A stretch of 64,000 bases of DNA from Silene latifolia. Its lineage: Eukaryota; Streptophyta; Magnoliopsida; Caryophyllales; Caryophyllaceae. Positions 34,666 to 46,313 of this stretch are shown here, in pieces; positions within the stretch are counted from its first letter, which is position 1; every line of letters starts with the position of its first letter. Both the position numbers and the translations under genes were made by a program. The DNA is taken from contig NC_133537.1 in NCBI RefSeq assembly GCF_048544455.1, forward strand, positions 66,098,134 to 66,162,133. The letters run 5' to 3'. The notes under the pieces are model-generated. The model did not search any database. It was not told the origin of the DNA and worked only from the letters and a program-made list of their open reading frames with translations.

Positions 34666-36160
34666 TGATAAGGGACAAACTAGGTGTCGTAAAAAGCTAG
34701 AATTAACCTACCAAATTAACAATTTATAAGCCAGACTATACTCTAGACTACTCTAAATGATAAAGTAATATAGTGCAAGTAAGGGTCGGTCCCAAGAGAA
34801 GGTCTTTTAAGCTAAAAACTTGAAATGTAAACTATTGACTACTAAAGACAAGATTATAAACAAACAATGGTTATTCACAATGGCAAACAATAGAGAGACA
34901 TGAAAAAGGGGGGGTTTTGAGTTGATTGGTGACATGAAAACAAGGTAAAATTTGCAATCTTTGTCTAAGAAGCAATATAACAAACACTTGGTGAGTAAGA
35001 TGATTCAATAATTAAAATAAACTTGGTGCAATTCTTCCTTTGTAACCAACAATGGTAAAGTTTAACTCTTTAACAACTCTCCTCTTAATTTCTACCCAAT
35101 ACTTTCACGTCAAGATGATAACATACACAAATTAAACCATCTATGTATATTCTTCAAGTTTAACCAACAATTCATTAAACCATGAGTGCAAGTTAAGCAT
35201 GAGCATTAAAGATAAGCCAAGACAAGAAGCTAAGATCAATTCTCACAAGATTAAACCATACAAATGAGAAAAGACATGAAATTTCCTACTTTTTGCATGA
35301 ATCCTTTAAACCAATTCAACATACAACAAGCTTGCTCCAAACAATCCTAGACAAATTAAACAATTTCTCTAGAATTTGCAATAGTTGAACAAATAAGAAG
35401 CATGGATGGCCAACCCAAACATAAATGCATTCAACATGAAGATTAAGCATAAGGAAAGATCATTAGATAAATAAAAGGAGATTAAAAGAGTCTTACAATA
35501 CCAAAGTTGGAGACTTTGGATGAATTACACCAAGAAAGGAAGGATTTAGTCTTCCATAGTCTTTAAAACCCAAAGAAATAAAGAAAGATTACAACTTTGC
35601 ATCAAAAATAAAGTGTTCTTCTACTACAAGTTTCTAGAGATTATTCAATAATTAGATGATAACTAGGTCTTCAAACATGAGGGGTATATATATGGGTGCA
35701 CTCCCTTCTAGGTTAAAAACCTCAAAACAAGCCCAAAAACACGGAATGTTCACTTAAGCCCGTGTTTAAAAACAGATTTGCGCAGGCTCCTCGAAGTCGG
35801 CGCGCAGTCGCGCATCTGCGCAGTGCGCAATTCGCAGCGCAGTCGCGCCCACTCGGGAGTCAACTTCAACTTCTCAAGTCTTTCTTCCTTCTTTACTTTC
35901 CAAGCTTCACTCCTACTTCTTCCAGCTGGTTTCTAGGCTACATGGGAGCTCCTTGCTGCTTGTCTTAACCTTTGAAAGGGTGCTCTATGCCTCTCGGATT
36001 CCATTCATGAAGATCAATCGTTCAACCGAGGTGAATTACACAAGTTCAACCACATCAACCTCTATGCCAAGTGCTAGGAAAAACATACTAAACGACCCAT
36101 ATTAAAAGACACGAGGGCGATAAAATCACCCTCTTAGACCGACACAAAACGTTACTATCA
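34666..36160 (-). repeat. Element A 5' LTR
   Basis: Partner of the LTR at 23514-25016; the TATA box on the minus strand is at 35692-35685. Its GC-rich cluster (35779-35850) again begins 86 bp upstream of the TATA but is arranged differently from the other LTR. Confidence 0.95.
35685..35692 (-). promoter_or_regulatory. TATA box of element A 5' LTR
   Basis: TATATATA on the minus strand is the putative core promoter of the element, 86 bp downstream of a GCGCAG half-site cluster. Confidence 0.6.
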
Positions 36161-36165
36161 CATCC

Positions 36166-36708
36166 ACACAGTGAGCGACATATACTTACGGTCAAACAAC
36201 TCCTTAAAAAGAAGGTTAGCAGCCATAATTTTGTCCAAATCAGATTAGGCTAAACAGTCACTGGCTAATTCCAATGGTCAACTATGTTTGAAAGTACCTG
36301 GAACTTGACAGTTACAGATATTAAGCCAGACTAGAAGTTTAACTAAATTAGAATAAAATGGAATACTTTTGAATGCTAAGTGGATTGCAATATAGAGGCA
36401 GATGCAGTAAAAGACTATACTATAACAAACAAATATCTGTAGAAGTTGTTAGCCTTATATTGTTATAAACAGTCTATCCAGGCCAGAATCTACCACCAGT
36501 CATAAGAAACATACCCAAAGAAAATTAAAAGCATGTATAATTTATAAGCATCATGTGATGAAAATAAACTTGGCTGAATTATTCGCAGCCTAAGGATACT
36601 CTACAGGAAGAGCTCCACTGGTTGAAGGTGCATCTAAACGAATTCTCAATTCCAAATTTGAGCTTATACCATGGTTGTAGCAACTGCGGCACTGGCAATT
36701 ATGAAGAC
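36166..36708 (+). pseudogene. RPA70-like gene, copy 2, continuation (cut by element B)
   Basis: Immediately after the CATCC duplication the interrupted exon resumes. An exon at about 36588-36708 reads DTLQEELHWLKVHLNEFS and then CSNCGTGNYEDC. It aligns with the copy 1 exon 3 sequence VLQEERCWLHVSISEF...CCSHCGTS, so it is the start of the same zinc ribbon. The ribbon is cut after its first half by the LTR of element B at 36709. Confidence 0.65.
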
Positions 36709-37503
36709 TGTTGGGCCTAGAATTATTACCCTGCCTGATTAGGAAAGAACCAGGCGATGTCTAAAGCTAAGCCTGAACGAAAGACATTCCACACAACACA
36801 GTTGAGCATCTCAGCAGGCACCAACCAGGAGGGAAAGACAAGACAAGCATCAACTAGGCCTAGCACGAAGGGATATCTCACTAGCCGCAAAATAAGCATC
36901 ATCAGGATAAGTCAGGCAACAACTAAAGCACGATTAAAACCTAGGAAAATAGTTCCTACATTCAAGGAAGACCTACCTAACATTTTACACGAAGAGCATG
37001 GAACATTTGACTAAGAAAAGATAACGGCATGAAGATTATAAGAGTCAACAAGCTATTCCCGGATAAATAGGGCACGAGGCCTATTTACCAGGAAACCTTA
37101 ACCTAACCTAAGAAGACCGTTGCAAGGCTACTATAAAAGGGAAGAGAACAAGAAAAGAAGACACACTTGCTCACTCACTCATTTACTCATACTTTTACTC
37201 TCATACTTGTAATCATCATAATATTTAGCATTATTATTAGGCAACCATACTTTATCCTTCGCCTGACATACACATTCCCTGTCAGGATACCTAAAATCAT
37301 AGTGACAATCCCTCCTGGCTTGGTGCCCGTAGTTTTTTCCCTTATTCCCAGGGTTTTTCCACGTATAAATCTTTATGTCTTACTTTAGTATTTAATCTTT
37401 TATTCTTTCTGTCATACGAGTCAAGCTATTTGTTTTGAGTTAGATTACCCTGCAAATTCTTCCCTAGCAGGACATTATCTCCGTGAGAATTTCTACTAAA
37501 ATA
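36709..37503 (+). repeat. Element B 5' LTR
   Basis: About 795 bp, ending just before AT and the PBS. The 3' end reads ATA where element C reads ACA, so the terminal CA appears mutated to TA. A TATA box (TATAAAAGG) lies at 37132. The partner LTR is not in the window, so the left boundary rests on the break in the RPA exon and the TG start. Confidence 0.8.
37132..37139 (+). promoter_or_regulatory. TATA box of element B LTR
   Basis: TATAAAAG lies about 420 bp into the LTR, preceding a CT/AC-rich stretch likely to hold the transcription start. Confidence 0.6.
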
Positions 37504-37505
37504 AT

Positions 37506-37523
37506 TGGCGCCCACCGTGGGGC
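37506..37523 (+). promoter_or_regulatory. Primer-binding site of element B
   Basis: TGGCGCCCACCGTGGGGC begins 2 nt after the LTR. The identical sequence lies at 54517-54534 in element C. I did not assign the primer tRNA. Confidence 0.7.
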
Positions 37524-37582
37524 ATCTAGCTCAAAAATAATCAAAACCTAAATCCAAACGACACAAAAAACAATTCCAAAAA

Positions 37583-37981
37583 ATGATCAAGAAACTGACA
37601 TTGAACAACAAATGGTCACGCAAACAACAACTGTTGGAAATGGAACAACTGAAACAGAAAATGGCCCAGGCTGAAGCTGAAGTCATAAAACTAAAGGAAT
37701 CAGAATCTAGTTTGAAGCAAAGGCTGGGAGACAAAGCTTCAGGCTCAAAGTTGAAGATCCAACCTGGAACGTCATTCTCTTCAATCATCAGGAATATTGA
37801 TTTCTCCAACTTTGGTACTCCAACCCATCAAAATCCAAAGTAGGAGATGGTGACACAGACTCAGAAGATACTCCAAATCAAAAGGCTATACCAGATCAAA
37901 CTAACACGGCAATAATGATGGTCATGCTCCAGGAGATCCAGAAACTCCATGAGAAATTTGAAAAGATTCCTGGGATGCCTG
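37583..37981 (+). pseudogene. Element B gag, N-terminal part
   Basis: A coiled-coil N-terminus (EMEQLKQKMAQAEAEVIKLK) is followed by SSIIRNIDFSNFGTP, shared with element C gag. A frameshift near 37835 moves the frame, after which MLQEIQKLHEKFEKIPGMP continues up to the insertion point of element E at 37981. The remainder of gag resumes at 47545. Confidence 0.8.
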
Positions 37982-39253
37982 TGTTAGGTTCATATACCTA
38001 TTATTAGACTCTTCTAATAGTGAACTAATTAACATATTAACTTAAGTTCATTAAGATCTAGTACATGCATAACTAATTAAGAGATAAAGAGAAAAATAAT
38101 GTTCCTTACATTATTTGGTTCGAAATTTGGGCACAAATAAGGACACCTTCCTTATCTGTTCTTGAGTTCAAGTATTATGGATTATCCTCCTAAATCCCAA
38201 ATAAAGAGATCCTCCTCTTGTTGCACCCAAAACAAAATCCTTAAACTAATATATTAACTAACTAGATTAATATACTAATATCCTTAAAATGATTCTAATA
38301 ATATCTTTATTACTAAACTAGTAATCTTATATTGAAATTAGAATTTTAGATGAACAATTTTTAAAGTTTCTAAAACTAATTTTAGAGAGATGTATTTAGT
38401 GACTTGAATGAATAATGCACAAGTGAAAATATAGAGAACAATTTCTCAATATGAGAAAGGAGGGAGCCGGTTGTGGGGGGTGGAAAGGCCAATGCATGGC
38501 CTTCTCACTTTTCCTTTTTCTCTTATCTAAAATATAGATGTGTAAGGCTAGATAGAGTAGGAATGATTATGTCAATTTTATTATATAAAATAAATCATCC
38601 ACTAACTCCTTCCATCTTCCAATTTTCGGTCACTTTAGGTAAAATGGACTTCCATTTTATTTTGTCAATTTGTCATTTGTCACACAATATGTCACATGTA
38701 GTATGTAACATGTTATCAATTAATTTAATGCATATTTATCAAATAAATATCATTATATATATATTAATTAAATTACATATAACAAATTGTTCTAGTAATT
38801 CACAATTACATGGTATAAAATGAGACATGTTATTATAATTCACAATATTTTGTAATTATATTTAACCATTCATTCTTATCTTAATTGTTTCATAAACAAT
38901 AATCAATTTTAGTAATGAAATCTTTTAATTACTAAAATAAATCTTATTTAATCAAATTACAATAAGATATAAATATTCTCACTAACAAAACAATTGTTCA
39001 ATTTTAAGAAATTGATCAACTTGTATCGATATACAATTAATCAACTTATCTATTAAGGAAATTGTCCTATAGGTGTGACCTTAAGGGATCAACTGATCAC
39101 CACCGTCAAACGACAGTAATGTCAAACTCTAGTTATCCAATCATTACTGATTAATGTAGATCAGTTGACTATATAAATGAATCATCCCTTTCGTTTTCTT
39201 AATTTGAGATTTAACATGTGATCGCACTATTGTTGAGGACACATACTCCAACA
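37982..39253 (-). repeat. Element E 3' LTR
   Basis: Nearly identical to 46314-47544 and to the reverse complement of the solo LTR at 9218-10504. The open frame at 38473-38823 falls in the LTR and is not a gene. Confidence 0.96.
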
Positions 39254-39266
39254 ATCTCCCACTTGT
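39254..39266 (-). promoter_or_regulatory. Polypurine tract of element E
   Basis: On the minus strand AAGTGGGAGAT abuts the 3' LTR, the usual copia plus-strand primer. Confidence 0.8.
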
Positions 39267-40044
39267 CCGAGACAAGTGTGCGTCACCAATTCTCTTGTCC
39301 TATTACAATCTCCCACTCAATGCAAGGTGTCTTGTAGGTCGTACTTGAATTTGATCATATCTTGAGTGGTTTTCTCGATCTGGAGAGTAACTGCCTGGCC
39401 GTAATTATCTACCGTAGATACCTTCTGAGCATGACCACGCATTTTGAGTTCACTACTCCTCGAGTGGCCCTGAGATTTCAAACAACCCTGACAAAGGGGT
39501 AGACAATTCCTATCGCACTATTCCCTTCGTATAGTCATAGTTCATCATGACCCAAAATATACTCATTTGACTTCAGTTACGACAGTCGTAGAGTATAAAT
39601 CAAAGCCAATCAAAAACTTGTGCCAACTTGGGCGAATAGTCTCTAGTCAAAATAATTGACTCATAAGAATACTATAGTAGCTCTTGCCACGACCAGGCTT
39701 TATGAATTTCCAGAACTCTATAAGCGGTCACTTTGCCGACTGCAGTGTCCCATACATCTGATCTGTCTATGTGATTGACTAGTCATCCCATATGACCCTA
39801 TGGCACTTGAACTTGCCATCAATCGCATCACACTCTAGTCACTTTGAGACATCACCTCCTATAAGTAACTAGGGGCGAATACTATGTTAATCCAGTTCAC
39901 TTTAATAGGCCCAAAATTGTCTTAACAACCTATTTAGATATAACAAAGTAATAAATAAATGAGTTTGCATAAAGAAACTCAAACGATAAATGCGATTATC
40001 TTATATAAACCAAAAACAAAGTTTTTCATTTCATATCTCATAAT
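39267..40044 (-). other. Element E 3' non-coding region
   Basis: About 780 bp between the end of RNase H and the PPT; no gene is seen on either strand. Confidence 0.6.
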
Positions 40045-41670
40045 CTAGTACAAACTTGGCATGCGTTTCAGACCCATGAAAATAACATGTTGGCCATGCT
40101 TAGCCTGCGATAAAGACTTGGTTAAAGGATCAGCAATGTTATCATCCGTCCCAACCTTACAAATCGCTATTTCCTTCCTTTCAATGAAATCTCTAATTAC
40201 ATGAAATTTTCTAAGTACGTGTCTAGACTTGGGCTCTTTAGCTTGAAATATAGTCCCACTATTATCACAGAAGATCGTGATAGGATCTTTGGCGGTAGGA
40301 ACTATCCTTAGCCCCTCCAAAAATTGCCTAATCCATACAGCTTCCTTGGCGACTTCGGATCTTTTGCAATGTACTCGACCCTCCGTCGTAGAATCCGCAA
40401 TGACCGACTCTTTGAAGCTCCTCCAGCTAACCGCACCACCATTAATCATGAAAACAAAGCCACCCTGAGATTTTAAATCATCCCTATCAGTTTGAATGCT
40501 CGAGTTGGTGTAACCCTTCACACTTAGCTCAAAATCTCCTCCAAACACCAAGAATAAATCCTTAGTCCTTCTCATGTACTTAAGGATATTCTTGACGGCT
40601 ATCTAGTGACTTTCAACTGGCTTGTCCTAAAATCTGCTAGTCATGCTCAAAGCATATGATACATCGGGACGAGTGCATATCATGGCATACATGATTGATC
40701 TAACATCGGAAGCATATGGGATTAATTTCATGCGTTCAATATCATCAGGTTCTGTGGGTGACTGAGACTTGCTCAATGTAACCCCACTACCCATTGGTAT
40801 AAAACCCCTCTTGGAGTTGTCCATGTTAAAACGTCGAAGAACCTTATCAATATAAGACTCTTGACTTAGTGCCAATATCCTCTTAGATCTATCTCTATAG
40901 ATCCGGATACCCAATATGCGTTGTGCCTCTCCTAAATCTTTCATTTGGAAATGATTCCCTAACCACCCTTTAACAGAGGTCAGCATTGGTATATCATTGC
41001 CAATGAGAAGTATGTCGTCAACATACAAGATTAGAAAGATGACTTTGCTCCCACTAAACTTCATGTATAAACATGGTTCTTCGACACTTCGAGTGAAACC
41101 ATTCTCTTTTATTACATGATCAAAATGATGATTCCAACTTCTCGATGCTTGCTTAAGAGCATAGATGGATCTCTTATGTTTGCATACCATGTTATTATTT
41201 TTAGGATGTACAAAACCCTCAGGTTGTACCATGTAAACTTCCTCCTCTAAATACCCATTTAGAAAGGCGGTTTTGACATCCATTTGCCATATTTCATAAT
41301 CATAAAATACGGCAATCGCTAACATAATCCGAATTAATCTAAGCATGGCTACGGGGGCAAAGGTTTCGTCATAATGTAAACCATGAACTTGGGTGCAACC
41401 TTTCGCAACTAGCCTCGCTTTGTAGACATCATCATGCCCTTCTATACCATTCTTTACCTTAAAGATCCATTTGCATTGAAGGGGTCTCATACCTTTAGGC
41501 AAATCAACCAAGTTCCACACTTGGTTCTCTTGCATAGATTTTATTTCGGATTGCATGGCCTCTTGCCATAAAGTTGAATTTGGACTAGAAATTGCAGCTT
41601 TGTAGGTTGCGGGTTCGTCACTTTCCAAAAGTAAGACGTCCAACTCGTCGTCCAACTCGATGATGCCCAC
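40045..41670 (-). pseudogene. Element E reverse transcriptase and RNase H
   Basis: The copia RT has WIFKVKNGIEG, ARLVAKGCTQ, MDVKTAFLNGYLEEEVYM, IYALKQASRSW and LYVDDILLIGND. RNase H follows (GYTNSSIQTDRDDLKS, ADSTTEGRVHC, IFCDNSG, HVLRKFHVIRDFI, DPLTKSL). The two parts share one frame, interrupted by two TAG codons, at 40627-40629 and about 40603-40605, where related proteins read Gln and Trp. The YVDD catalytic box is intact. A frameshift separates the RT from the integrase frame upstream. Confidence 0.93.
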
Positions 41671-42776
41671 GTATCGATCGGGTTGGCGACTAACCCTACT
41701 TGATCTCCTAGGTTCGGAAGGACCAATAACTTGATTAGACGATGAAGGAACATCTTCTTGCTCTCTTCTCGAGTTTGTGGTTCTTGAACTTCGTCAAGTT
41801 CAAATTTTCTCCCACTCTGTCTTCTAGAAATGTAATCGAATTCTAGAAAGACAACCTCATAAGTCACAAACACTTTGTTCTTATGACGGTTGTAGAAGTA
41901 ATACCCATGAGTGTTCTTTGGATAACCTACAAAGTAACACTTGTCAGATTTAGGTGCTAGCTTATCGGTAGACTTGTTCTTTACATAAGCTTCACAACCC
42001 CAAATTTTTATATATGACAAGTTTGGGACTTTTCCCTTCCATATATCATATAGAGTCTTATCTGCATCTTTGGTTGGACATTGGTTTAATGATTTCATGG
42101 CCGTTAGAATTGCAAAACCCCAAAACGAATCTAGTAGATCCATTTGACTCATCATAGATCGAACCATATCCAGTAGGGTTTGATTCCTCCTTTTGGCAAC
42201 ACCATTGAGTTGAGGTGTGCCTGGTGGAGTGAGTTGTGATACAATACCACAATCTTTTAAGTGAGAATCGAATTCATTGCTAAGATATTCTCCACCACGA
42301 TCGGATCGTATTGCTTTAATCTTTTTGTTCAATTGGTTCTCTACTTCCTTTTGAAATTCTTTAAATTTCTCAAATGCTTCACTTTTATATTTGATTAAGT
42401 AAATATACCCATATCTACTTAAATCATCGGTAAAAGTGACGAAGTAGTCATAATTTCCCCTTGCGGTGATACTCATTAGACCACATACATCGGTATGTAT
42501 TAGTCTCAACAAATCATTTGCTCGTGTCCCTTTACCACTAAAGGGAGCACGAATCATTTTGCCAAGGAGACAAGATTCGCATATTCTATACGATCGAAAA
42601 TTAAAGGGTCCAATAATTCCAATCGACACTAGCCTTTTGATGCGTTTCTCATTTATGTGACCTAATCGACAATGCCAAATGTATGATTCATTTGGTTCAC
42701 TTGTTTTGAGTCTTTTGGATTTGTATATTATAGATATCTTTGCTTGAGTCAAAAGTTTCAAGAACATAAATGCCAT
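41541..42776 (-). pseudogene. Element E integrase
   Basis: The GAG_pre-integrase region has WHCRLGHINEKRIKRL and CESCLLGK, completing the HHCC zinc site. The core has LIHTDVCGLM, AIRSDRGGEY and the third acidic position region PPGTPQLNGVAKRRNQTLLDMVRSM, in which the expected catalytic Glu of the N-G-V-A-E-R context reads Lys. This would inactivate the enzyme. The frame differs from both neighbours, so frameshifts lie on each side. Confidence 0.88.
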
Positions 42777-43623
42777 TAATTGAAGTGCCTTGGCCTATGG
42801 CCAAGTTATTCCTAGAGATTTCACAACAATGATTTTTAATAGCAAAAGAAAATCCTTCCATGTCTAACATGGCAACGGAAACGATGTTCTTCGATAAAGA
42901 AGGTAGAAAATAACAATTATGTAAGTACAACTCAAAGCCATTAGCTAAAACAAGTACATAAGTCCCTCTTGAAGTGGCGGCTACCCTAGCTCCATTTCCT
43001 AGTCGGAGATCTACATCACCCTTGTTTAGCTTTTCCACATTTCTAAGCCCCTGTAAATAATTACAAAGGTGAGAACCACAACCGGTATCCAATACACACG
43101 TTGAGGTGGAAGTATAATTTATATCAATAACAAAGATTTCGGAAGAAATATTACCAAGTGGATCGTCAAGTCCATCATTGATATCTCCCAAAAAGATGGG
43201 GCAATTCCTCACTCAATGGCCCATGCCATGACAATAAAGGCATACATTATTGGTAGTCCCACTAGCCAATAAATCCCTTTGGTATGAATTAGACCTCTTA
43301 CTTCTCTTCCTCTTCTTGAACTTTTTATACTTAATGGCAAGCCTTTTGCAAAAACTCCCACTAGCCTTCTCATTTCTCTTTGCTTCCAAAGACAAGGATC
43401 CCATGGTGTTAGTGAGATTGTCTTCACAAGACTTATTCACTAAGTTTCTAGTTGTGATAGGAGGTGAGGAAGTAGTAATGAAGTTAAGACTACCATCGGA
43501 ACCAATGCCAAAATGAATTTCTCTAGTCGTATCAAGGTTGTTTAGAGAGCAAATTTCGTCGAATGATTTGTGACATGATTCAATAGTGATCGGTGTTAAA
43601 GAGTTGGATGAATCCATTGCCAA
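42697..43623 (-). pseudogene. Element E gag fragment and protease
   Basis: The frame starts at ATG 43623. A basic linker precedes the zinc knuckle CLYCHGMGH-stop-VRNC, in which a TGA at 43215-43213 falls between His and the last Cys. After the stop the same frame continues with PIFLGDIN and the aspartic protease (CVLDTGCGSHLCN, FLPSLSKNIVSVAMLD). The gag is short, with much of the usual capsid region missing. Confidence 0.8.
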
Positions 43624-46299
43624 AAAGATAACTACAAAAACGGATATGAAGGAAATTAATAAACATTTATCGTTGTAATACTTGTAAATATTAATACAAG
43701 TATAGCATTTATATAGTGACCTTTACCCAACTATAATAAATGATTCCGAGATCCAAAATTCATATTAACTTGGATGTGAGCCTATGGGCCCTCTTCATCT
43801 TTACTAATATAACTTGGTGGGTTAACCCTCTTAACCGATTCTATAATTAGAACTCTCGGTCGATGATTTTACATTAAATTCATCTTTAGCCCGAACCTAT
43901 TGCGGCTACGGTCGCAAAATACCTTCGTTGAGATCAACCAAATTTTCGAAGTGTAATAACTATTTATTACCCCACTTACCCAACGTCAATAGAAGCACCC
44001 CGAAAATCGTATTGTACCCCTTATGAAATTGAGATTCATGGGCTCCTACTATTTGGTAAGGCTTAGTCTCAATCTTTTAAAAGTAAAGGTCTTGTCAATT
44101 TATTATCTATCAATTTTAAGTGAACTAAAAGATGAATTCTCGATAATTATAATTGACACGGTCGATGACTCGATATGATATGCATGTGTTGTTATGGCGA
44201 TTTGGCAATGCATGCAACATATTAAAAGAAATACAAAGCAAATAATAAATTCCTAGTATGACCTTCCTAAAATAGAAAATCAAATAATGTATTACAAATT
44301 CGGAAACCAACTCCTTTGGTCCCTTGAATCTTCAAGTGGCACGCATCCCAAGGACACCGTCTTTATCGGAACGCCTTTCCGAATGGCACCGTCTTGAAGG
44401 AACTCCGGAATTACAAATAATAATAAAATACAAAACTAATCCTATTATACATTTGTAATATGAAAAACTAGTAAAAATAAAAGTGATACGAGATCACATT
44501 AAATTACATCCGAATCAATATCCCCTTACATTACGAGTAATATCGATTAAAAAATAAGGCCATACTAAGATAAAATTACATAATTCAAAATTAGATAAAT
44601 AAAATATGGCATTCAACAATGAAATATGAAGCATTATAATATGTGTCTATCATGCCAATTATGTGCCAAATCGCCCTATTTAACTTATATCGATCATATA
44701 ACCCGGTTTTATGGAAATTTACAACTTTAAACTTATTAAAATCGTAAATTAATACTAAAATCTAATTTTAGTTCAAGTAAATTATCCTAACACTCTTAGG
44801 TCTCAAAAATTAGTCATTATTCAATTTTTGACAATAAGTAAACTTGATATAATTTTATGCTCATTTTGACCTTAAAATCATAATTAGGGATGGCAATGGA
44901 TAGGATCTGGATAGGATCCTATAAGATCCAGATCCGGTCCATATTTACAGGATCTGAAATTCTCATATCTATATCCGATCCGCAGGATTTGGACTGGATC
45001 AAGATCTATCCATATCCTTTTGATAGTAAAAGAAAAATTCCTTTTAAAATATGAAAATATTAATTTTTGGATTTTATTGTGATGCAATCTAATATTTTTC
45101 TCTATTAGATACAAATAATGAAGCTAAATTTTTAAAATCATGAAAATAAAGTCTTATTAAATTACAATAGCACTAAAAAATATTTCTTTTAACCGAAAAA
45201 TGTTAATTAGTAAAAATCATATTTGATTTATGAAAATATATTACAAAAACAAAGCATATAGTTTAATATTTTATTTAACTTAACTTATTATTTTTGAAAA
45301 TGAAATAAAAATGGATCTAAGGGTAGGATCTGGATCTCGACCATACGATCCATATCCATATCTTTATCCACTGTATCTAAGATATTTCAATCCATATCCG
45401 GTCCGTAGGATCTGGATCCCAGGATCTGGGCAGGATCTGGATTCCATTGCCATCCCTATCATAACTATTATGAAATAAATCCAAATTAAATTACAATAAT
45501 TTCAAAATTTGAATTTTAAATTTTTGAAAATTCTGGAATATATCCATGACACTCATAATTTCAAAAATCATGGTTAAAATTTTCGAATTTATTTCGAGAA
45601 AAATGTAGTTGCAATTTATCGGTTTTATCAAATAAAACATCTAAAGTATACAAAAATTAATCTAATCAATTTTAAAACTTTAGATATGATAAGTGGGATA
45701 TAAATACAACCTAAAATAATTTTCTCATACCATTTAATTTGTTTTAGTTATTTATGCTAAAATAGTCACTATTTATGTTTTTTTACTCTAAAAATTCATA
45801 AATCATGGAAAATGAATCAATTTCATCTTAAATTTTACACACATTGATTAAAATATGCATGTGACAACATATTAAAATTTCATGGCCTATTTCGAAGTTT
45901 AGCTATTTTTAACCATTTTACCTCCTTTTAATCTATTTTTATCTCATAAAAATCATAAATCATGCAAAATAAATCAAATTTATTCGAAATTTTACATACG
46001 ATAAGTAAAATATGCATGTGAGATCATATAAAAAGTTCAAGGTCAGAAACTAAGTATAACTATTTTAGCATTTTAAATATCATTTTAGTCATTAAAATGT
46101 AATAAAATAGCTAAAAGTCATTAAAATGAGCAATAAAATACCATAAATTATAAAAATGACCTAAAACATTTTAGAACCAGAATATAAAACATGCATCAAT
46201 ATTTCGTGACTTTATCAAATAAATCACAAATTTTTAGTTTTAATTAAGTTACTAATAACTCGAAAAAACTATAAATCGATTATGCATGCAACATCTTAT
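43624..46299 (-). other. Element E long leader region
   Basis: About 2.7 kb of very AT-rich non-coding DNA lies between the PBS and gag, far longer than a typical copia leader. Part of the excess is the hAT-like element at 44885-45458. The region may also hold a decayed capsid-coding part. Open frames here (44125-44310, 44884-45114) are not convincing. Confidence 0.6.
44885..45458. mobile_element. hAT-like non-autonomous DNA element (MITE), 574 bp
   Basis: Terminal inverted repeats TAGGGATGGCAATGGA and TCCATTGCCATCCCTA match perfectly over 16 bases. Flanks are ATCATAAT on the left and TCATAAC on the right, an imperfect duplication of 7-8 bp. The subterminal regions carry many copies of GGATCTGGAT-type motifs in both orientations. 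There is no transposase. TIR start and duplication length fit the hAT superfamily. Confidence 0.85.
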
Positions 46300-46311
46300 G
46301 CTCTGATACCA
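46300..46311 (-). promoter_or_regulatory. Primer-binding site of element E (initiator tRNA-Met)
   Basis: On the minus strand TGGTATCAGAGC lies 2 nt from the 5' LTR. This is the standard initiator tRNA-Met PBS of copia elements. Confidence 0.92.
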
Positions 46312-46313
46312 TT

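Larger units (their letters stand above)
23514..36160 (-). mobile_element. Element A: Athila-like Ty3/gypsy retrotransposon, 12,647 bp
   Basis: Two LTRs, TGATAAGG...TACTATCA, bound the element (23514-25016, 1503 bp; 34666-36160, 1495 bp). The flanking duplication is CATCC (23509-23513 and 36161-36165). Genes run on the minus strand: gag-protease, RT-RNase H-integrase, then an additional ORF before the 3' LTR. The PBS fits tRNA-Asp, as in the Athila lineage. LTRs differ at few sites outside one GC-rich cluster, so the insertion is fairly recent. Internal stops make this copy non-autonomous. Confidence 0.96.
13176..36708 (+). mobile_element. Helitron with Rep/helicase and RPA-like genes, interrupted by insertions
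   Basis: Rolling-circle Rep and PIF1-type helicase are followed by two RPA70-like genes on the same strand, the usual gene set of plant Helitrons. The 5' TC and 3' CTRR ends were not identified; the right part lies beyond element B, outside the visible continuation. Element A (23514-36160) and element B (from 36709) interrupt the second RPA gene. The Rep/Hel frame has one nonsense codon and several frameshifts, so this copy is not autonomous as sequenced. Confidence 0.85.

Noticed and set aside
38473-38823. Open frame in element E 3' LTR (also 46782-46967)
   Set aside because: Lies wholly in LTR sequence and is not maintained between the LTR copies.
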